From Protea cynaroides (taxonomy: Eukaryota; Streptophyta; Magnoliopsida; Proteales; Proteaceae): 64,000 nt of DNA. The position numbers and the translations under genes are program-made. Position 1 is the stretch's first letter. Each line of letters starts with the position of its first letter. Shown one piece after another: positions 25,701 through 40,700 of the stretch. The stretch spans positions 50,435,414 through 50,499,413 of the forward strand of contig CM053267.1 in assembly GCA_028583415.1 (NCBI GenBank), read 5' to 3'. The notes under the pieces are model-generated. The model worked only from the letters and a program-made list of their open reading frames with translations. It had not been told where the DNA came from and searched no databases.

Positions 25701-28700
25701 CTCCAGAATGGAAAAATACTCCTAAAGCTCGTCCGGTGTGGAGAAAGAAGAATCTAGAAAACCCTAAACGTACTAGGGCTACCGATGGGGGAAAGATGGC
25801 TGGAGAAGACGATAATGACATAGAGGTTTCGAATGAGGGTCCCTAGTCAACGATGACCAAGCCAATCCTGGAGAAGACTTTGTTCTTACCTGCAATCGAT
25901 TTGCCGCCCTTGATAACGAAGAGGATGAGATGTTGGACGATCCTATGATCGAGAATATCCCGTTTGCAGTTTCAAATATCGCTCCTGGCATTGACAATGA
26001 TGGACCTATCACGGTTGCTCTCTGTTCTGAGCCTCTGCAACCCTCTGTCTGCTCGTCGTCGCCTGTTAGAGTTACTTTGCAGCATCTTTCAAAAGCCCCA
26101 TCTTCCATGCAGCCTCTTTTGGAAAGGATAAGTCCAGAACCTGATCCAACCGTTACATATACCTCAAAGAAGGGTAAAGGTAAGGGGATCGAACCGGATC
26201 TCCTGCTTTAAACCCTCAACTTTCAAACCCAACTATAAATCGCAACTCATTAAACCATACCCTAAACCAGACCAATGACAACCTTATAAACCAAACCCAT
26301 CCAACATCTCAAGCTGAACTACTATCGTCTAACCCGAACCCGATCCCTATTCTAAACCCTCAAGCCGTCATCCAAACCCAACAGATGATGTCTGTTTGGC
26401 GACCAGTGCTTCGCCTGGTCGATCCCAAGCCTTAGCCTTCGATGCCTGTGCTCCTCCCCATTCATCCTCGACCTTATCCTGCCCTTCCCGTGTGGATGAC
26501 TTGGCCCTTGACCTTAAGCCCAGACCACCTGCCGCTGCCTGTGATATGGGAATTGGTTTTCTGCAAAGAGATGAAGAAGACAGGCCGACGGGAGATGATC
26601 CTGACTCTGAAGCGATGGGAAATTCTGGCTCTCAAACCAAAGCCAAGAGATCAACGAGACTAGCTAGAAAGGCCCAGCGTGAGTCGTTGGGCTCAACTGA
26701 TGATAGCCAATCCTAAAGGGATCGTTGGTCTTGATCTTGCCTCTGTATATTATGATGAAAGGGTTTTTCTGGAACATTAGGGGTCTCAACTCCCCTTCAA
26801 AGCAAGCCAAAGTGAGGTCTTACATCAAGAAGAAGCACATTTCCTTCTGTATTATTGGTGAAACCAAAGTTAAAGAATCCAATGCTGATGACACAGCAAA
26901 AGTCATAGCCCCGGGATGGCAAAGGTTGAGTAACTACATCCATCATCCCAATGGCCTATTGTAGATCCTTTGGGATAGCTTCAAGGTATACTGTACCATG
27001 GTTAGTATGTCTGATCAATTTATTCACTTTAAAGTTGAGGATAGGATTAACTCTTCAGTCTTCTTTATTACTACTGTTTATGCCTCTAACCATGAGATGG
27101 ATCGAAGGAAATTATGGAAAGATATATGTTCTATTCAGCCGTCCATGGGACGGTCCCCATGGGGTATTATGGGAAACTTTAATTTGGTCAGGTTTGCTCA
27201 TGAAAAGGTAGGGGTGGATTCAATGAACAATATGTGGGAGATTTCACGCCTTGTCTGGACTCATCGGGTTTAGTGGACTTAAAATGGGTGGGAATGAAAT
27301 ATTCTTGATCTAATAGAAGGAGCGGTGATCAAAGGGTCTCTTGCAAGCTCGATAGAGTTGTGGTTAATGACAAATGGCTGTCCATGTTTAGTAATTCAGA
27401 GGCACGTTTTGATCCTTCAGGGATATCTGACCATTGCCCGATTATCCACACCATCTCTCCATATATATCTTTCGGGCCAAAGCCTTTCAAATTTTTTGAC
27501 TTGTAGACTTCGCATGTCGACTTCAAGGATGTTGTGAAGTCTGCTTGGGACAGGTTTGATTTGGATCCTCGTTTTTCTTTGGTTAGCTTAGCCAGGAAAT
27601 TGAGGGAACCCAAACGGACCCTTGTGCATTGGAACAAAAATTGTGTTGGAAATGTTTTTAGTGCTGTGCAGGCTTGCAGGACAGAGTTATATGATATTCA
27701 AAACAGACTTCAGCATCATCCTGATAACTGTGACTTCGCGGATGCTAAAAAGTCTGTCCCTGAATCTTACAACATTGATTACTCAAGAAGAAAATTTTTT
27801 CAAGCAGAAATCAAAAATTAATTGGCTAAAGCTTGGCGATAGAAATACTAACTTTTTTCATAAGTCGTGAAAGCCAATCACAATAGAAATCATATATCCT
27901 ATCTGGTGTCGGGTGAAGGTTTAACCATTTCCAAGGTGAATGGAACCAAAAGGACGGCTGAAAATCATTTCCATAGATTGTATTGCCCGCCGTCGCTCCC
28001 CCCTCTTGTGAGTATCCCTCCGAATCTTTTTGAATCTTCCCTTCCTATTGATTAATGTAACAGTTTGGCAGGGCTCCCCTCCGAAATTGAAATCCTTGCT
28101 GCAATTAAATCTATCAAAGCTCAAAAGTCCCCTAGCCTGGATGGATTTAGTATGGGATTCTTTTTGGGTGCTTGGGATATTATCAAGGTTGATCTGCTTT
28201 TGGCTATAAGAAGCTTTTTCTCCAACCCAAATCAAGTTCGAGAAGTCAACCAAACCTTCCTATGTCTCATTCCTAAGAAGGAGGTGTTTGCTCCATTGGC
28301 GACTTTAGACCCATATCTTTATGCAATACCATATACAAAATCATTGCGAAAATCTTGGCTATTAGATTGAAAGAGGTTGTTGATCTTGTCAGTCCTTCTC
28401 AATCGGCTTTCATCCAAGGTCAAAATATTGTGGATAATATCTTGATATGCAACGATCTTGCTTAGGGTTTCCACAGGAAAAATCATTCCCCGACTGCTAT
28501 ATTCAAGATTAATCTTCATAAAGCCTATGATCATGTTAAATGGGAATATCTCATGGAAGTCATGGCAAAGATGAATTTTCCAGGTATGTTTTGTCAGTGG
28601 ATTTGGCATTGCATTTCTTCGCCTAAACCCTCGGTCCTTGTTAATGGCAGTCCTATTGGATAATTCAATGTGTGCCGTGGTATTAGGCAAGGCTGCCCTA

Positions 28701-31700
28701 TGTCCCCCTTGCTATTCTGTATTGTCTTGGAAGGCTTATCAAGAGGCAATCAATTGAGAGCCCAACAAAATCATATTAACTACTTTCCTAAATGCAAGGC
28801 TATCAAGTTGATTCACCTAGCATTTGCAGATGACAATATGATATTCTCTAAAGGAAATACGAGGTCCTTTCGATCCATTGATGAGGTCCTTCGCTGCTTT
28901 TGTTTGATGTCAGGATTTTCTATCAACAAGCACAAATCTCTTCTATTCCTTGCAGGCATTGAAGATCCTATACGCGAGAGACTCTCAGGAATATTGTGAA
29001 TTTCCCCTTGGGTACATTGCCAGTCACCTATCTTGGTTTGCCTCTCATATCTACAAGGCTTTCAACCCACCATTGCACCCCAATCCTAGATAGATTGCAG
29101 AAAAAGCTTCAACTATCTTGGTTTGCCTCTCATATCTGCCAAGCTCCTATCTTACGCGGGAAGGTTGGAGCTAGTTAAGGTGGTGATGCAAAGTTCATAC
29201 CTGTATTGGACGGGGATCTTTGGCCTTCCATGTTCCATTATCCAAAAAATTGAAAATTTAATGAGCGCATTTTTGTGGAAAGGTGTGGATGACAACAAGT
29301 TCTTCATTCTTTTGGATGGGCAAAAGTTTGCCTCCCAAAAGGGGAAGGGGGTTTGGGGCTGTGGAGAATTAATGAGGTCAACAAGGCTTGTATCTTGAAG
29401 CTGGTTTGGCGAGTGACGGAAAAAAAGCAGAGCATATGGATCAAGTGGGTTTACAATAAGTATCTTAGAAAAGATTCTATATGGTCAGTTCCTATGAGTC
29501 CTGATCCTCCTTGGGTCTGGAGGATTATCCTGCTTCATAGATAGCTTGCTCTTCCCCATATCAAATCCATAATTGATGATGGTTCTTCCACTTTATTATG
29601 GCTCGATAACTGGCATCCCCTGGGTGTATTAAAGTTTATGCTTGGTGACAGTTTACAGATCGACTTCAAAAATGATAGGCTTGCTACTGGATCATCTATT
29701 TTATTGGATGGGGTGTGGTCGCCTGGTAGGGCCTCCTCTCTTAGACTGACGCAAGCCTGGGATATTCTCAACTCTATCAACTGTAGGCCGAGGGGCAGTG
29801 GTGACATTGTATCCTTGACCGCATCTCCTAATGGCATCTTCTCAGCTTCATCAGCTTGGAATCTAGTCAAATTAAGTTGCGATGTGGTTTGGTATAAAGG
29901 ATTCTCCCCCAAACACAGCTTCACCCTTTGGAGAGCTTTGTTCCAATCTCTTCCTACCCGTTCCCTCCTTTGCAGTCATGATATTATTCAAAGTGCTAGA
30001 TGTGGCTCAAAGTACTAGATGTGGCTTATGTTGTGCGGTAGATGAGGATATTAATCATTTATTCTTTGAATGCTCGTTCTCCAAAAGAGTTTGGGGAAAG
30101 ATTCTTCAGAAATGTTGGCCTTGCCATCGATCTATTAGGGCCTTTGACCATGAGTGAAGATGGATTGCAAAGAAATTCAAGAGGAGATCTTCTAGTGATA
30201 CTACTGTAAAGACTGCTTTTACAGTTACAGTGTACCATATCAGATTCGAGAGAAATTTAAGGAGTTGGACTGGAAAAGCGAAATTTTGAGCAAATCTAGG
30301 AAGCCCTTTTTATCCCATTCTCAGGACGGTGTACCATACCTTCGACGTGCGTGGATTGATGAAATTTTGAGCAAATCTTGGACGGTGTACCATACCTTCG
30401 ACGTGTGTGGATTGATGATGCCCTTTTTATCCCATTCTCAGGAGTCTGAGAGGGATAGGTTCATTCGCTTAACTTGGAACCTTGAACCCGAATGAGGAGA
30501 CTACAGGTCCTTTTAGCTGTCTATTCCTTTTTAGCTGTTCAATGCCATCTTGGTGGTGCTGAATTTTGCATCTGTTTTGTTTTGTGCCTGGCTCTTTATT
30601 GTGGATGCCTAGGTTTGCTCTCCCTGTTTTTGGGGTTTTGTTAATATATCGATTCATTCATCAAAAAAAACAAAAAAACAAAAGGATATCAAGATTTCAA
30701 AACCATCCAACTGTCAGGTTAAGAAATATGGTTAAGTCCTAGTGTGACTAGGAATATGGTAATAAGGCCAGTAGATTTTGACATTAATCAAAAAGCTAAA
30801 TATCCAGTAAGTAGATGTGGACCAAAAATGGAAAGCAAGCATTGTTTTAAATATTGATACGATACAGCTCATATCCACCGATACATATCCGTATCGACAA
30901 TGGTCAATACATCTCTTTTATTTAAACAAAAAGTGTATCCACATGTATCGATAGTGCCGAACCGATACGGCTCGATACACTTCGACACGATCGATACACT
31001 TATGCTTCCATTCTCGCAAAAAATAAAATACACTTACCGATACGGATCGATACTTTTTGATAGGATCGATACACCTCGATAAGAACCGATACGGTGGATA
31101 CACACATATAAAGCTTGATATAATTGAATTTTTTTCACTTTTCTGGTATTCTTCCTTTCTGAAAACCTACAGTTCATGTGAACTAAAGGTTGTAGCGAAG
31201 GTTTAAAATCTCGGGTTTTGGAGGAGTCTCGGCCTCCTACGAGACCGAGATCTCCGCGAGATCTCGCCGAGACAGTGTATTTTGTCCGAGACAGCTTAAA
31301 AAAGCTATCTTGGTGGCCAAAATGCACTTTTTAGGTCTCCAACTTCAGGGGAACCTCATTTTTACATACATAAAAACATTTAGAGTATAAATTTGTAAAA
31401 ATAATGACCCTTTGTGGTTGTTTGGATTTACACCCATGTTTTGACAATCAACGCTGAAGTCTGTTGTAAATTTAGGTTAATATTAGCTATTATATTTAAT
31501 GAAATATGACAAATGAGACAATAACATAATGCATTAGGGGAAAGAGAAACAAAATAACACTTCATTATAAATCATTACATCATAGTTCAAATATTCAATA
31601 TTGAATGATCCCATAGTCCCCCTGTGCCCATAGTCCACAATTCCACAATCCTTATCCAGATACAATGTCTAGTAATACGTAGAGTGTCGTGGATGATCCA

Positions 31701-34700
31701 TCCTACTATCATCATACATCTGGGAAAGTTGTCGACGCAAATTGTCTTCCAATTGAACAACATAATCTTCCCATGACATTCTTGATGCAAAGTAGTTCTG
31801 GTAGTCTTGCACATGATTCATAAATATATCAGTAGCTATCCGAAGGATATCTTTGGGAAGAATGGAAAAACTTCTGAAGTAGTACTCTGGTGCGTAAACT
31901 CCATAGTTGTCAAGGCGACAAGGCGATACAAGGCGTTTGGGGCCATCCTGGGCATCTAGGCGCCTAGGCGTTGCCTAGGCGACCAAGGCGCTCCCAGTGC
32001 ATTTTTTTTATTTCTAAAATATTAATGTTTATATATATGCAACATTCTACATAAATAATCAACATTTAAGACATAATTTAATTAATATATGGTGTGGACT
32101 CAAGTTTACTAATGTACACTAAGACATGGGATTGTGTCTAGAGTTAAGTAAACAATTATTTATGACTAACATTTGCGTACTTTTAATGAATTTGATCGGA
32201 GCGTAACTCCTTTAATATAGTTCGGATTCAAACAATCTTGAATTCGTTGCAAAGCTAACATAATCAGCTTTCCAACAAATCCGAGATTGCTTGAATCCAA
32301 ATTATAATGAAGGAGTTACACTCCGGTCAAACCTTGTTCGAAATACGGGAATGTTGTTTAAAGTCGTCTGAATGTAAATTATTTTTTGGGCATCAAAGCA
32401 AAAGATTATTTTGGTGCACTCTTGGTTTTTAATGATGATTTATTATAATAAGATTTATAGAATTTTTATATTTAGAAAAAAGCCTAGCATTTAAAAGTTG
32501 AAAATCGCCCTCGCACCCAAAAATATGTTTTTGTTCTTGAACAGGGGGATTGACTTTTTTTCCTTCTGGAATTTGAATTTTAGACTATTTTTATTGGATT
32601 CAAATAGGGGGGTATTTGCTTATTTATGAATAATATCTTAAGTAAATGAAATATAAAATTCATTTACTTAAATGATATTAGTCATAAATAAGTACTGCCT
32701 GATAAATGTTGTTCCTGTCTGGCCTGGGCAACTGCCTTTCTCATGTACACAAGGCGCTCTGGCGCCCAGGACTGTATAAACCGCCCGGACGCCTAGGCGA
32801 CTTCTAGGCGACGCCTTGACAACTATGGTAGACTCTTGCGGAAGTACTGATGGAACGGAATAGAAGTTGGTTGATCCATTCTGATTCCATGTCTGTGATC
32901 CTGCATCTGAACCATCGTCAAAGGAAGAACCATATGCAGTCGCAGTGGGATAGTGGTCGAAGTTGATATCAACATAATCATTTGAGGTGTATGCTGAACC
33001 AGTGCTATATCCAGGAAAATTCCACTGCTCCTGTCCACTACAGTAACTACTATTCTCCTCCACACTCAATCCTCGTAAGCCAGTAGAGAGGCCATCAACG
33101 TCGACGTCCATCGTGCTACTGCAATCAGCATCTTCATCAGGTTGAGAATGGGAACGATGCCGAGGCCTACGCGAATACGAAGTTGGTCTACGTGATGAGG
33201 ATAGCGCACGTGCACCATGGTCATCATCCTGTGTTGCATGAGTGTACTGGCTTTCCCAAGTGTATCTAACAGGTGATGCTCGTGGCTTTGGATCAGCCCC
33301 AATATTGACAATAATGGCTCGACCTCCACCTGGGTCTCCACGCCCACTCCCATGATCACTACCACTAGCTCCACAACCACTCCAACTCCACTCAGGATCA
33401 TCTGTATAAGTGCCAGCAGGAGGTTCAAACGGCACGGGTGACCGTGTATGGACTCGACCCTCTTCCGAGGCTAAAAACTCGTCGACATCAGTTTCCAAAT
33501 GGCTGGCCAAATGAGAGTCAGGCATCCCCCCGGGCTCGTCCATCACAGGTACTCCCCTGTCCCGCAACCACTCTACTAATGGATCTTCCTCTTCAGAGCC
33601 AAGCTGGAAGATGTTGACGAGCTCGAGCGGGGTATCATCCTCCTTATCATGGAACACATTTTGCACCCTTAGCCTCATGTTGTAATGCACAAAGACCAAG
33701 TCATTTAGTCGTTAGGAGCCAAGTCGATTCCGCCTCTTTGAATGAATGAGGTTGAAAGTACTCCAGTTTCGCTCATAGCCAGATGCAGAGCATGTCTGAA
33801 CTAACACTCTACTTACTATCTTCTTCAGAGCAGGTGCATCTTTACCATACAACACCCACCATTCAGCTGCATAAGAACAATAATATATTTAAATTTTGTA
33901 TGTCATTTAAAAGTAATACATAAAACATAAGATAATTTAATTTCGTATGTCATTTAAACGTAATACATACACGGATCACTTTTGTCACGTCCAGCCACTG
34001 CAGCGGAGAACCCAAAACTCCCACGGGCTTCCCTGAAGGTTTTAATCTACAGACAATCAAAAACTTATAAATATTTGCAATTACAATATATAGTTTTGCC
34101 GCATTAGCAATAGCAGAAACCAGTACAATTAGTGTCACGGCGATCATATTTTCAGTAATTGAAGCACACAACTCACCTCTAGGTTTGCCAATGCCTATGC
34201 TTGGGGATCTGGCTCCAACTTTGCAGCTACTAGCTTCACTGCCTCAATGAGTTCTGCGTTCGTCCCAAGTACATGCCTATACTGGTACTTGGGGTTCAAA
34301 TAGTATGCTGAAATATTTGACAGTGGACACATGATTAAAGCAAATAAAAATTATATTGGAACATAAGTAACACTAAAGTAAATACATCATCAAATTTACT
34401 CACCAGCCTTATGCAATGGATGCATGAGTTGGCTCTCCCATGGGTCATTGATGATCTTTATGTAATTCTTGTAACCACGTGGTATCAAAGCTTTAACACG
34501 TACTTTCAATGCGTCCACAGCAGCATAAAGAAGTGGCATTGTAGGTTTTCGCTCAGTATCCACCAATCTCAACACCTGTACTACAGGATGCAACACCCTG
34601 ACTACCACCTTTACATTTTGCCAAAATTCCTCTGAAGCAATGGTACTCTGTGCGTCCACTCCCTGGGAGGTAGCTGATTGTCTCTACGAAAACCAATCCT

Positions 34701-37700
34701 CATATGCAAACATCGATTTGAGTCCGGCCATCTTCGCCCCAAAGCTCTTCAATGCTATGAAGTTCATAGCAAATCTGGTGATGCCTGATCTGACCAAGTC
34801 CCCCCCACATCTCTCTCTGAGCATGTTCAAGGAATAACCATGGTTGTAGATGAAAGTGGTTACTTGTCTTGCTTGCTCAACCATTCTCTTGACTTTACTT
34901 ATCTTGCCCATGTCCTTCAACATCAAATCAATACAATGGGCAACACATGGAGTCCAGAAGAGATTGTAGTCGACATTGTTCATTAACATCTCCCCTGCCT
35001 TCTTAAAATTGTTGCCGTTGTCCATCACAATCTGAATAACGTTCTGAGTTCCCACCTCAACCACCACCTCTTGCAACAGCCCATAAATATAATCTGCATC
35101 TTTTACTTCAGCTGATGCATCAACAGACCTAAGGAACAGCGTCCTCCCATCACAGTAAACCATGAAATTGATGATAGACTTTCTGGTAGGACCAGTCCAA
35201 CCATCACACATAATAGTTACTCATAAATCTTTTCAATTCTTCTTCTGGTCTAGAATCCAGTCTTGTAATTCCTTCTTATGTTGAGGCAAATAATGAGTCA
35301 TTAGCTCATATTGATTTGGCCCTCTAATCCTTGTACCTGCCTCAGCAACTGCATTTACCATGCTCTGAAAGAAAGGGCCTATGGTGGCCTTTGCTGGGAT
35401 GCCATGATAAAACGACCACTTAGAGTAAGAATACCCTACTGACTCCCTATTATTTCCCCCAAACATTGCCTTTATTTTTTTTTTTGCTTACTACCTTGCT
35501 TCGTAAAGACTCCGGGATCTTGCTCTAGAACTTGAACATAATCATCCCGTCCCGTGGGCCGAGGGCACGGGTTCTTCCCTTCTACTTCGTGATCTAGAAA
35601 ACCAAGAACCAATCCCTTTGCTCTATCTCTCGTGGCTCGGGCTCAAGAAATCAACTACCACTGCACCGCTGCTCCAGATGTACCTGCTCCTGTCCGTCTC
35701 CTTTCTGCATCTGATCTAAGGGTTTCTCTACTAGCCATTGCCGCATGACGCATCTGTCTTGCCTCTGCCTCTGTCATATCTTCCACATCTCATCCCTCAG
35801 CCTCATGTTCCTCACTGAATTCTGGTATGGTGCCTCGAACTGCCTCCTCAAAATGTTGTTTTTCTTTTTCCATTGCTGTCATCCTCTGCCTCCCTCCCCT
35901 CAACTGTTCACCTATGGCCCTGGATATCTCCACAGGACACTGCGGACATTTGGAAACATCTTTGCCCAATCCACTCAAGTGTTGCTTCAGTCTTGTGATG
36001 CCGCCAGACTGAAGCTTCTTCCCACAAAAATTACACTGGGTCTTCCTCCTATCACCCTAAAGGGCAGTCGCATACTGTCATGCAGGGTCAGTTCGGGAAC
36101 CAATACCGTCGCCCCCATCGCCTGTCTCAGAACTTGGTCTCGACATAATTTTCAAGCATTGTTTCATAGAAAACACAAACTTCAATAACCTTACAAACTT
36201 GAACACAGCAGAAATTACATTTCAAAATTTTTCTCATATTTTTAATGCGATCAGAACATTTTTCCCTATTTTTCCCTATTTTATAGCATTTTTAATCATT
36301 TTTAATTGTTATCCGAGTAGGTTACTACCTGCCTAAGTTTGACCATCATTGGAGGTCTGATTCTGACTTTTAAATTACTGCAGAAAATCCATTTGCATCA
36401 CCACCCTATTCCTAGTTACACTAGTACTTCCCTTATCTCTCATATCCACTATTGGATCCTACCTAAATTTGGATGACTTATTCTAGTTGTCATTAATTAC
36501 TTGCTTGCAAGAATCAAACTATTGTGTATTAGTAGCATATTGGTCAGGCGATTTTAAGAGATGTATCGTATCGTATCGTGATTACGGTGGATACGCTAGG
36601 ATACATTATGATACGGGATAAGATACACACACGAAAATGATTAGGAAACATGCAAAACACAAATATTAAGCATAAACACACTATAATAAGCAATCTTGAA
36701 GTATTTTTGAGGATTTAAGATGTAGTTGATGACATTCGATGAGCTACAACCATGGAATAAAATCTCGGCGAGATCTCACTATTTTCGCCATTCTCGCAAG
36801 TAACTAAGACGAAAACAGGGTTGATAACCCTTTTCGTCTCGGCATATACATGATCTCGCCGAGATCTCGCCGGTAAATCTCGATAAATCTCGCGAGATCT
36901 CGGCGAGAAATTGCTTTTCACTTTTTTTTTCTCTTTATAAAAGAGAGAAGGCGTTGTTCTCGGTCGAGAACTAGACCGAGAACTGCTGCTTACTTTTTTT
37001 TCTTAGTTTTTTGAAGATTTTTTCATTTCTTCCCATTCTTTCTTTGTTTGGACTTTTAACTTGCAACGGGTGGTGCTTCGGACTGCGGGGATTGCTGTAA
37101 GAGCTTCATATCAACTGTTCAAGGTAAATTTCTTGCCGAAAAATGAGAGTTTTACATGAAACTATGAGGGAGAAATTTTTTTTTTTTCTAGAATGTGATG
37201 AAATTTTTATATGTTTCAGATTTCGATTTTGATTGTTGTAGGTTTTTTTTTCAATTACTTGCATTTAAAAATTAATTTTCAGAAATTAAAAATTAAACTA
37301 ATTATTATTTATACTTATTTGATGATGATGACCTATTTATATGTTAATCACCATTGGCCGATCTACTGTCCTATAGTTTCATATTTCGATTCGGTTGTTG
37401 TTGGTATTTTTTTTCAATTATTTGCATTTAAAAATGAATTTCCAGCAAATAAAATTTAAAATAATTATTATTATTACTCATTTGATGATGATGATCTATT
37501 TATATGTTAATCACCGTTGGCCGATCTACTGTCTTACGATTTCAGATTTCGATTTCGGTTGTTGTATGTTTTTTTTTAATTATTTATATTAAAAATAATC
37601 AAATAGGATAAGGATCTGATGTGGGGATAAGTAGAAATCAAGCAAACACCCAACTTATAGGACTCTATCAGTCAATATCGACATCAACAACCAGCAACTG

Positions 37701-40700
37701 GAAGGGTAAATTGGCGAACCGTCACTAGAAGACAAGATACCAGATCTGTGATTTTATCAGCGACAAGATAAGATCCAAACCAGAAAACCATGGGCAATTT
37801 CGATGGGGAAAAAAACAGATCTAGGAGATAGGATTGAAATAAACACTTACTTGATTAATGGTAAACTGTAACCATGAATGGTTAGCAACAGCCATTAATG
37901 GAGTTTGACCGAACAAGCAATGGATCAAACCAGAAAACAGAGAAACTGTAAATTAAAATGACCAAACAGTAGTTCAATCATCAAACTCTAACAACCACTA
38001 TTGGATGACAAGAACAGAATTACCAAGAAATCGATGCAGATGCAGATATAGATACAAAAACAAGCATAGAAAGGGAAACTAAAGAAATGCAGCAGAGACA
38101 GCAATGGTTGCTGCACACCATGATAAAGAACTTTAGTCAACTCTCAAAACGGCACCCGCTCTGATACCATGTAACAAAATAGAAAATGAAGCTATTCAAG
38201 AGCTAGAACTGTGATAGCTAGAAGAAATGAGGGAGAGAGTGTGTTTACTTGTCATCCTACTGCTGTGTGTATAGAAAGCAAAAGAGAGCAAAACCAAAAC
38301 ACACTAGGACCTTATGTGAAATGGGCCTAAATTAAGCGAACTCATTCCCTTACAATAATAGACCTTATATCTTACAGTGTTATAACATATAGTACGGGTA
38401 CACTAATCAATAAGATTAATGAAGTAGCAATTAATGCAAAAATAGCCAAATGGAAAGCAATAGCCATGTTTCTAATCCTCCAAGCTACTAACAAATGAAC
38501 TATACACCATTTGATCCCTCTCTCAGAAAAAGAAAAAAAAAAGTGTAACAAATGCAGAGAGATTTGACCAGGAATCCACTAATCCTATAAGACTCACTCA
38601 CTTCATTTGGACATGGAGTCGAGGGGAAATGTATATTTTATTAACTTCACATACGGGCATGTTGGATCTTGTATTTATTTATTTTATATAGACAGATAAA
38701 TGAAAATATACATTCACACGGGGATGTTTCTACAGATAATTATGGTATCCACTCATATGCCATGTTTTAAATTCGAGAGAACAAAAAGAAAATACAGATT
38801 ATCTAAAGATTGTCCTTCCAGAAGCACCAACTTCAGAGATTATCTTTTATATTTTTTAAGGAAATTGCTCGCAATTAAGCAGTCAAAGATGTGCTCGATT
38901 TAAGTTGTAGGCTTAACCTAATAACCAACATTAGACACAACAAACAGATCCAGATCTTCAATTACAGAAAGGATTAAGAACGGAGGCATGGTTCATAGGC
39001 TCCTTTTGGTTGGATTACTATTTCCATTTCATAGCAATTTCATGAAAGAAGTCAACATATAGGTTTTGGCCAAGAAATTGAAGTTTTTTTGGTTGCATCA
39101 ATTGAAAACAATTTCATGAATGAAAAATTCATTTGGCAATTCAGTTTCGAGAATAAATTCTCTCCCTGCATACATCTTATAAACCAATTTCAACCCCACC
39201 TTTGTCGAATCTTGATCCTGCATTCTCCTGTCCTCGTACCAACACAAATACCTCAATCTATTCTCACTCCCCTCCACCATTTCAGCTCCCAACAACTATG
39301 CGGCAGCTGGAACCGAAGCCTTCAAAGAATGATCAAAAGTAAATACATGTCGTAGTTTGCTGTATTGTTCTGTTTGTTTTGGGCAAGTGTGGGTTCCATT
39401 CTTCATAAATCTACTTTCTTTCTTTTAATAAATTTGTTACTTATATAAAAAAAAATCTTATAATAATGATACCATTAATAAACCACAGTCGCCTTGCAAC
39501 CATGTTCTGCCTAGGCAAACACCAAAATCAAAATATAATTGCCCTGTTTTAGGGATGTTTCCATATGGCATATCTCTCCTCCATTATTTAGTTATGGATG
39601 TGTTAGGCATCAAGAACCACGTTATCACTTAGGCATCTCCCTAACAACTAAGCCAATAATTAAAAATGATGATGATGATTTGACCAAAATAATGATGATG
39701 ATGAAAAAAAAGAATACAACAACAAAGTCTTACCCCAAGTAAATGGTGTCAGCTACATTGAAACTTGCCCTACAATCAGCTCTATTCAATAAGCTATGCA
39801 TGTCTTTCCTCACCACTTCCCCTAAAGTCATCTGCGGTCTACACTTAGCTCTTTTAAATCCTTTGATCTGAATCAAATCACTCTTCCGTATTGGAACATC
39901 TAACAGCCTCCGTTAACCATGGTCATACCATCTCAAATGACTTTCTTGTAACTTATCATGTACCGGTACTGCTTCCAAATCAACTCTAATATGATCATTT
40001 CTTACCTTATCCTACCTAGTTTTGCCACACATCCACCTGAACATCCTCATCTCAACCACATTAAGTTTGTCTATATGATGCTTGTTAACTGCCCAACATT
40101 CCGCACCATACATTATGGCCGGCCGAATGACTATCTTATATAATTTCCGTTTAAGTTTCGAAGGAATACACCAATCACCAAGCACTCCAGACACACCTCT
40201 CCACTTCATCCATCATATTTTAACACTCAGTGAAACATCATCCTCTATATCAACTTCTTTATATATGATTCAACACAGATACCTAAAATAATCACCTTGC
40301 TATATCTCCCCTCTCATCAATTTTTACCACCTCCTTATCCATCCTTGTGTGACTAAGTTACATACCATAATACTAAATACTCCGTCAGTCCGTCTTCATT
40401 CTACTTATCATAAAAACTTTGATTCTAATGTTGATCTGCATAACTCCAATTTGCCAATTTGACATTAATCCTTGCTTTTATTTCATCCGTCAAAACAATA
40501 TCATTAACAAAAAGCATACACCAAGGAACTTCATCTTGAATGTTTCCGGTTAAATCATCCATAACAAGGGTAAACAAATAAAGGTTTAAGCTAATCCTTG
40601 TTGAAACCCAATTGTAATTGAAATTCACTATCTTGACACCCCACGATTCTCACACTAGTCATCACATTATAATACATATCCTTGTCTATGTCTACATATT

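Larger units (their letters stand above)
23759..38376 (-). mobile_element. Minus-strand LTR retroelement carrying nested insertions
   Basis: The 5' LTR is 38170-38376 and the 3' LTR 23759-24145, each ending ...TTTGTTACA on the minus strand and starting TGTTAAGATATAAGG or TGTAAGATATAAGG. Exact 5-bp duplications GTGTT flank the whole unit (23754-23758 and 38377-38381). The primer-binding site TGGTATCAGAGC is the complement of 38158-38169, directly inside the 5' LTR, and a CTTTAGGGGG tract precedes the 3' LTR. The 5' LTR has lost about 180 bp. No gag-pol of its own is recognised; its interior is non-coding sequence plus the LINE, hAT and MITE insertions listed below. It fills most of primase intron 6 in the sense orientation. 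Confidence 0.85.
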
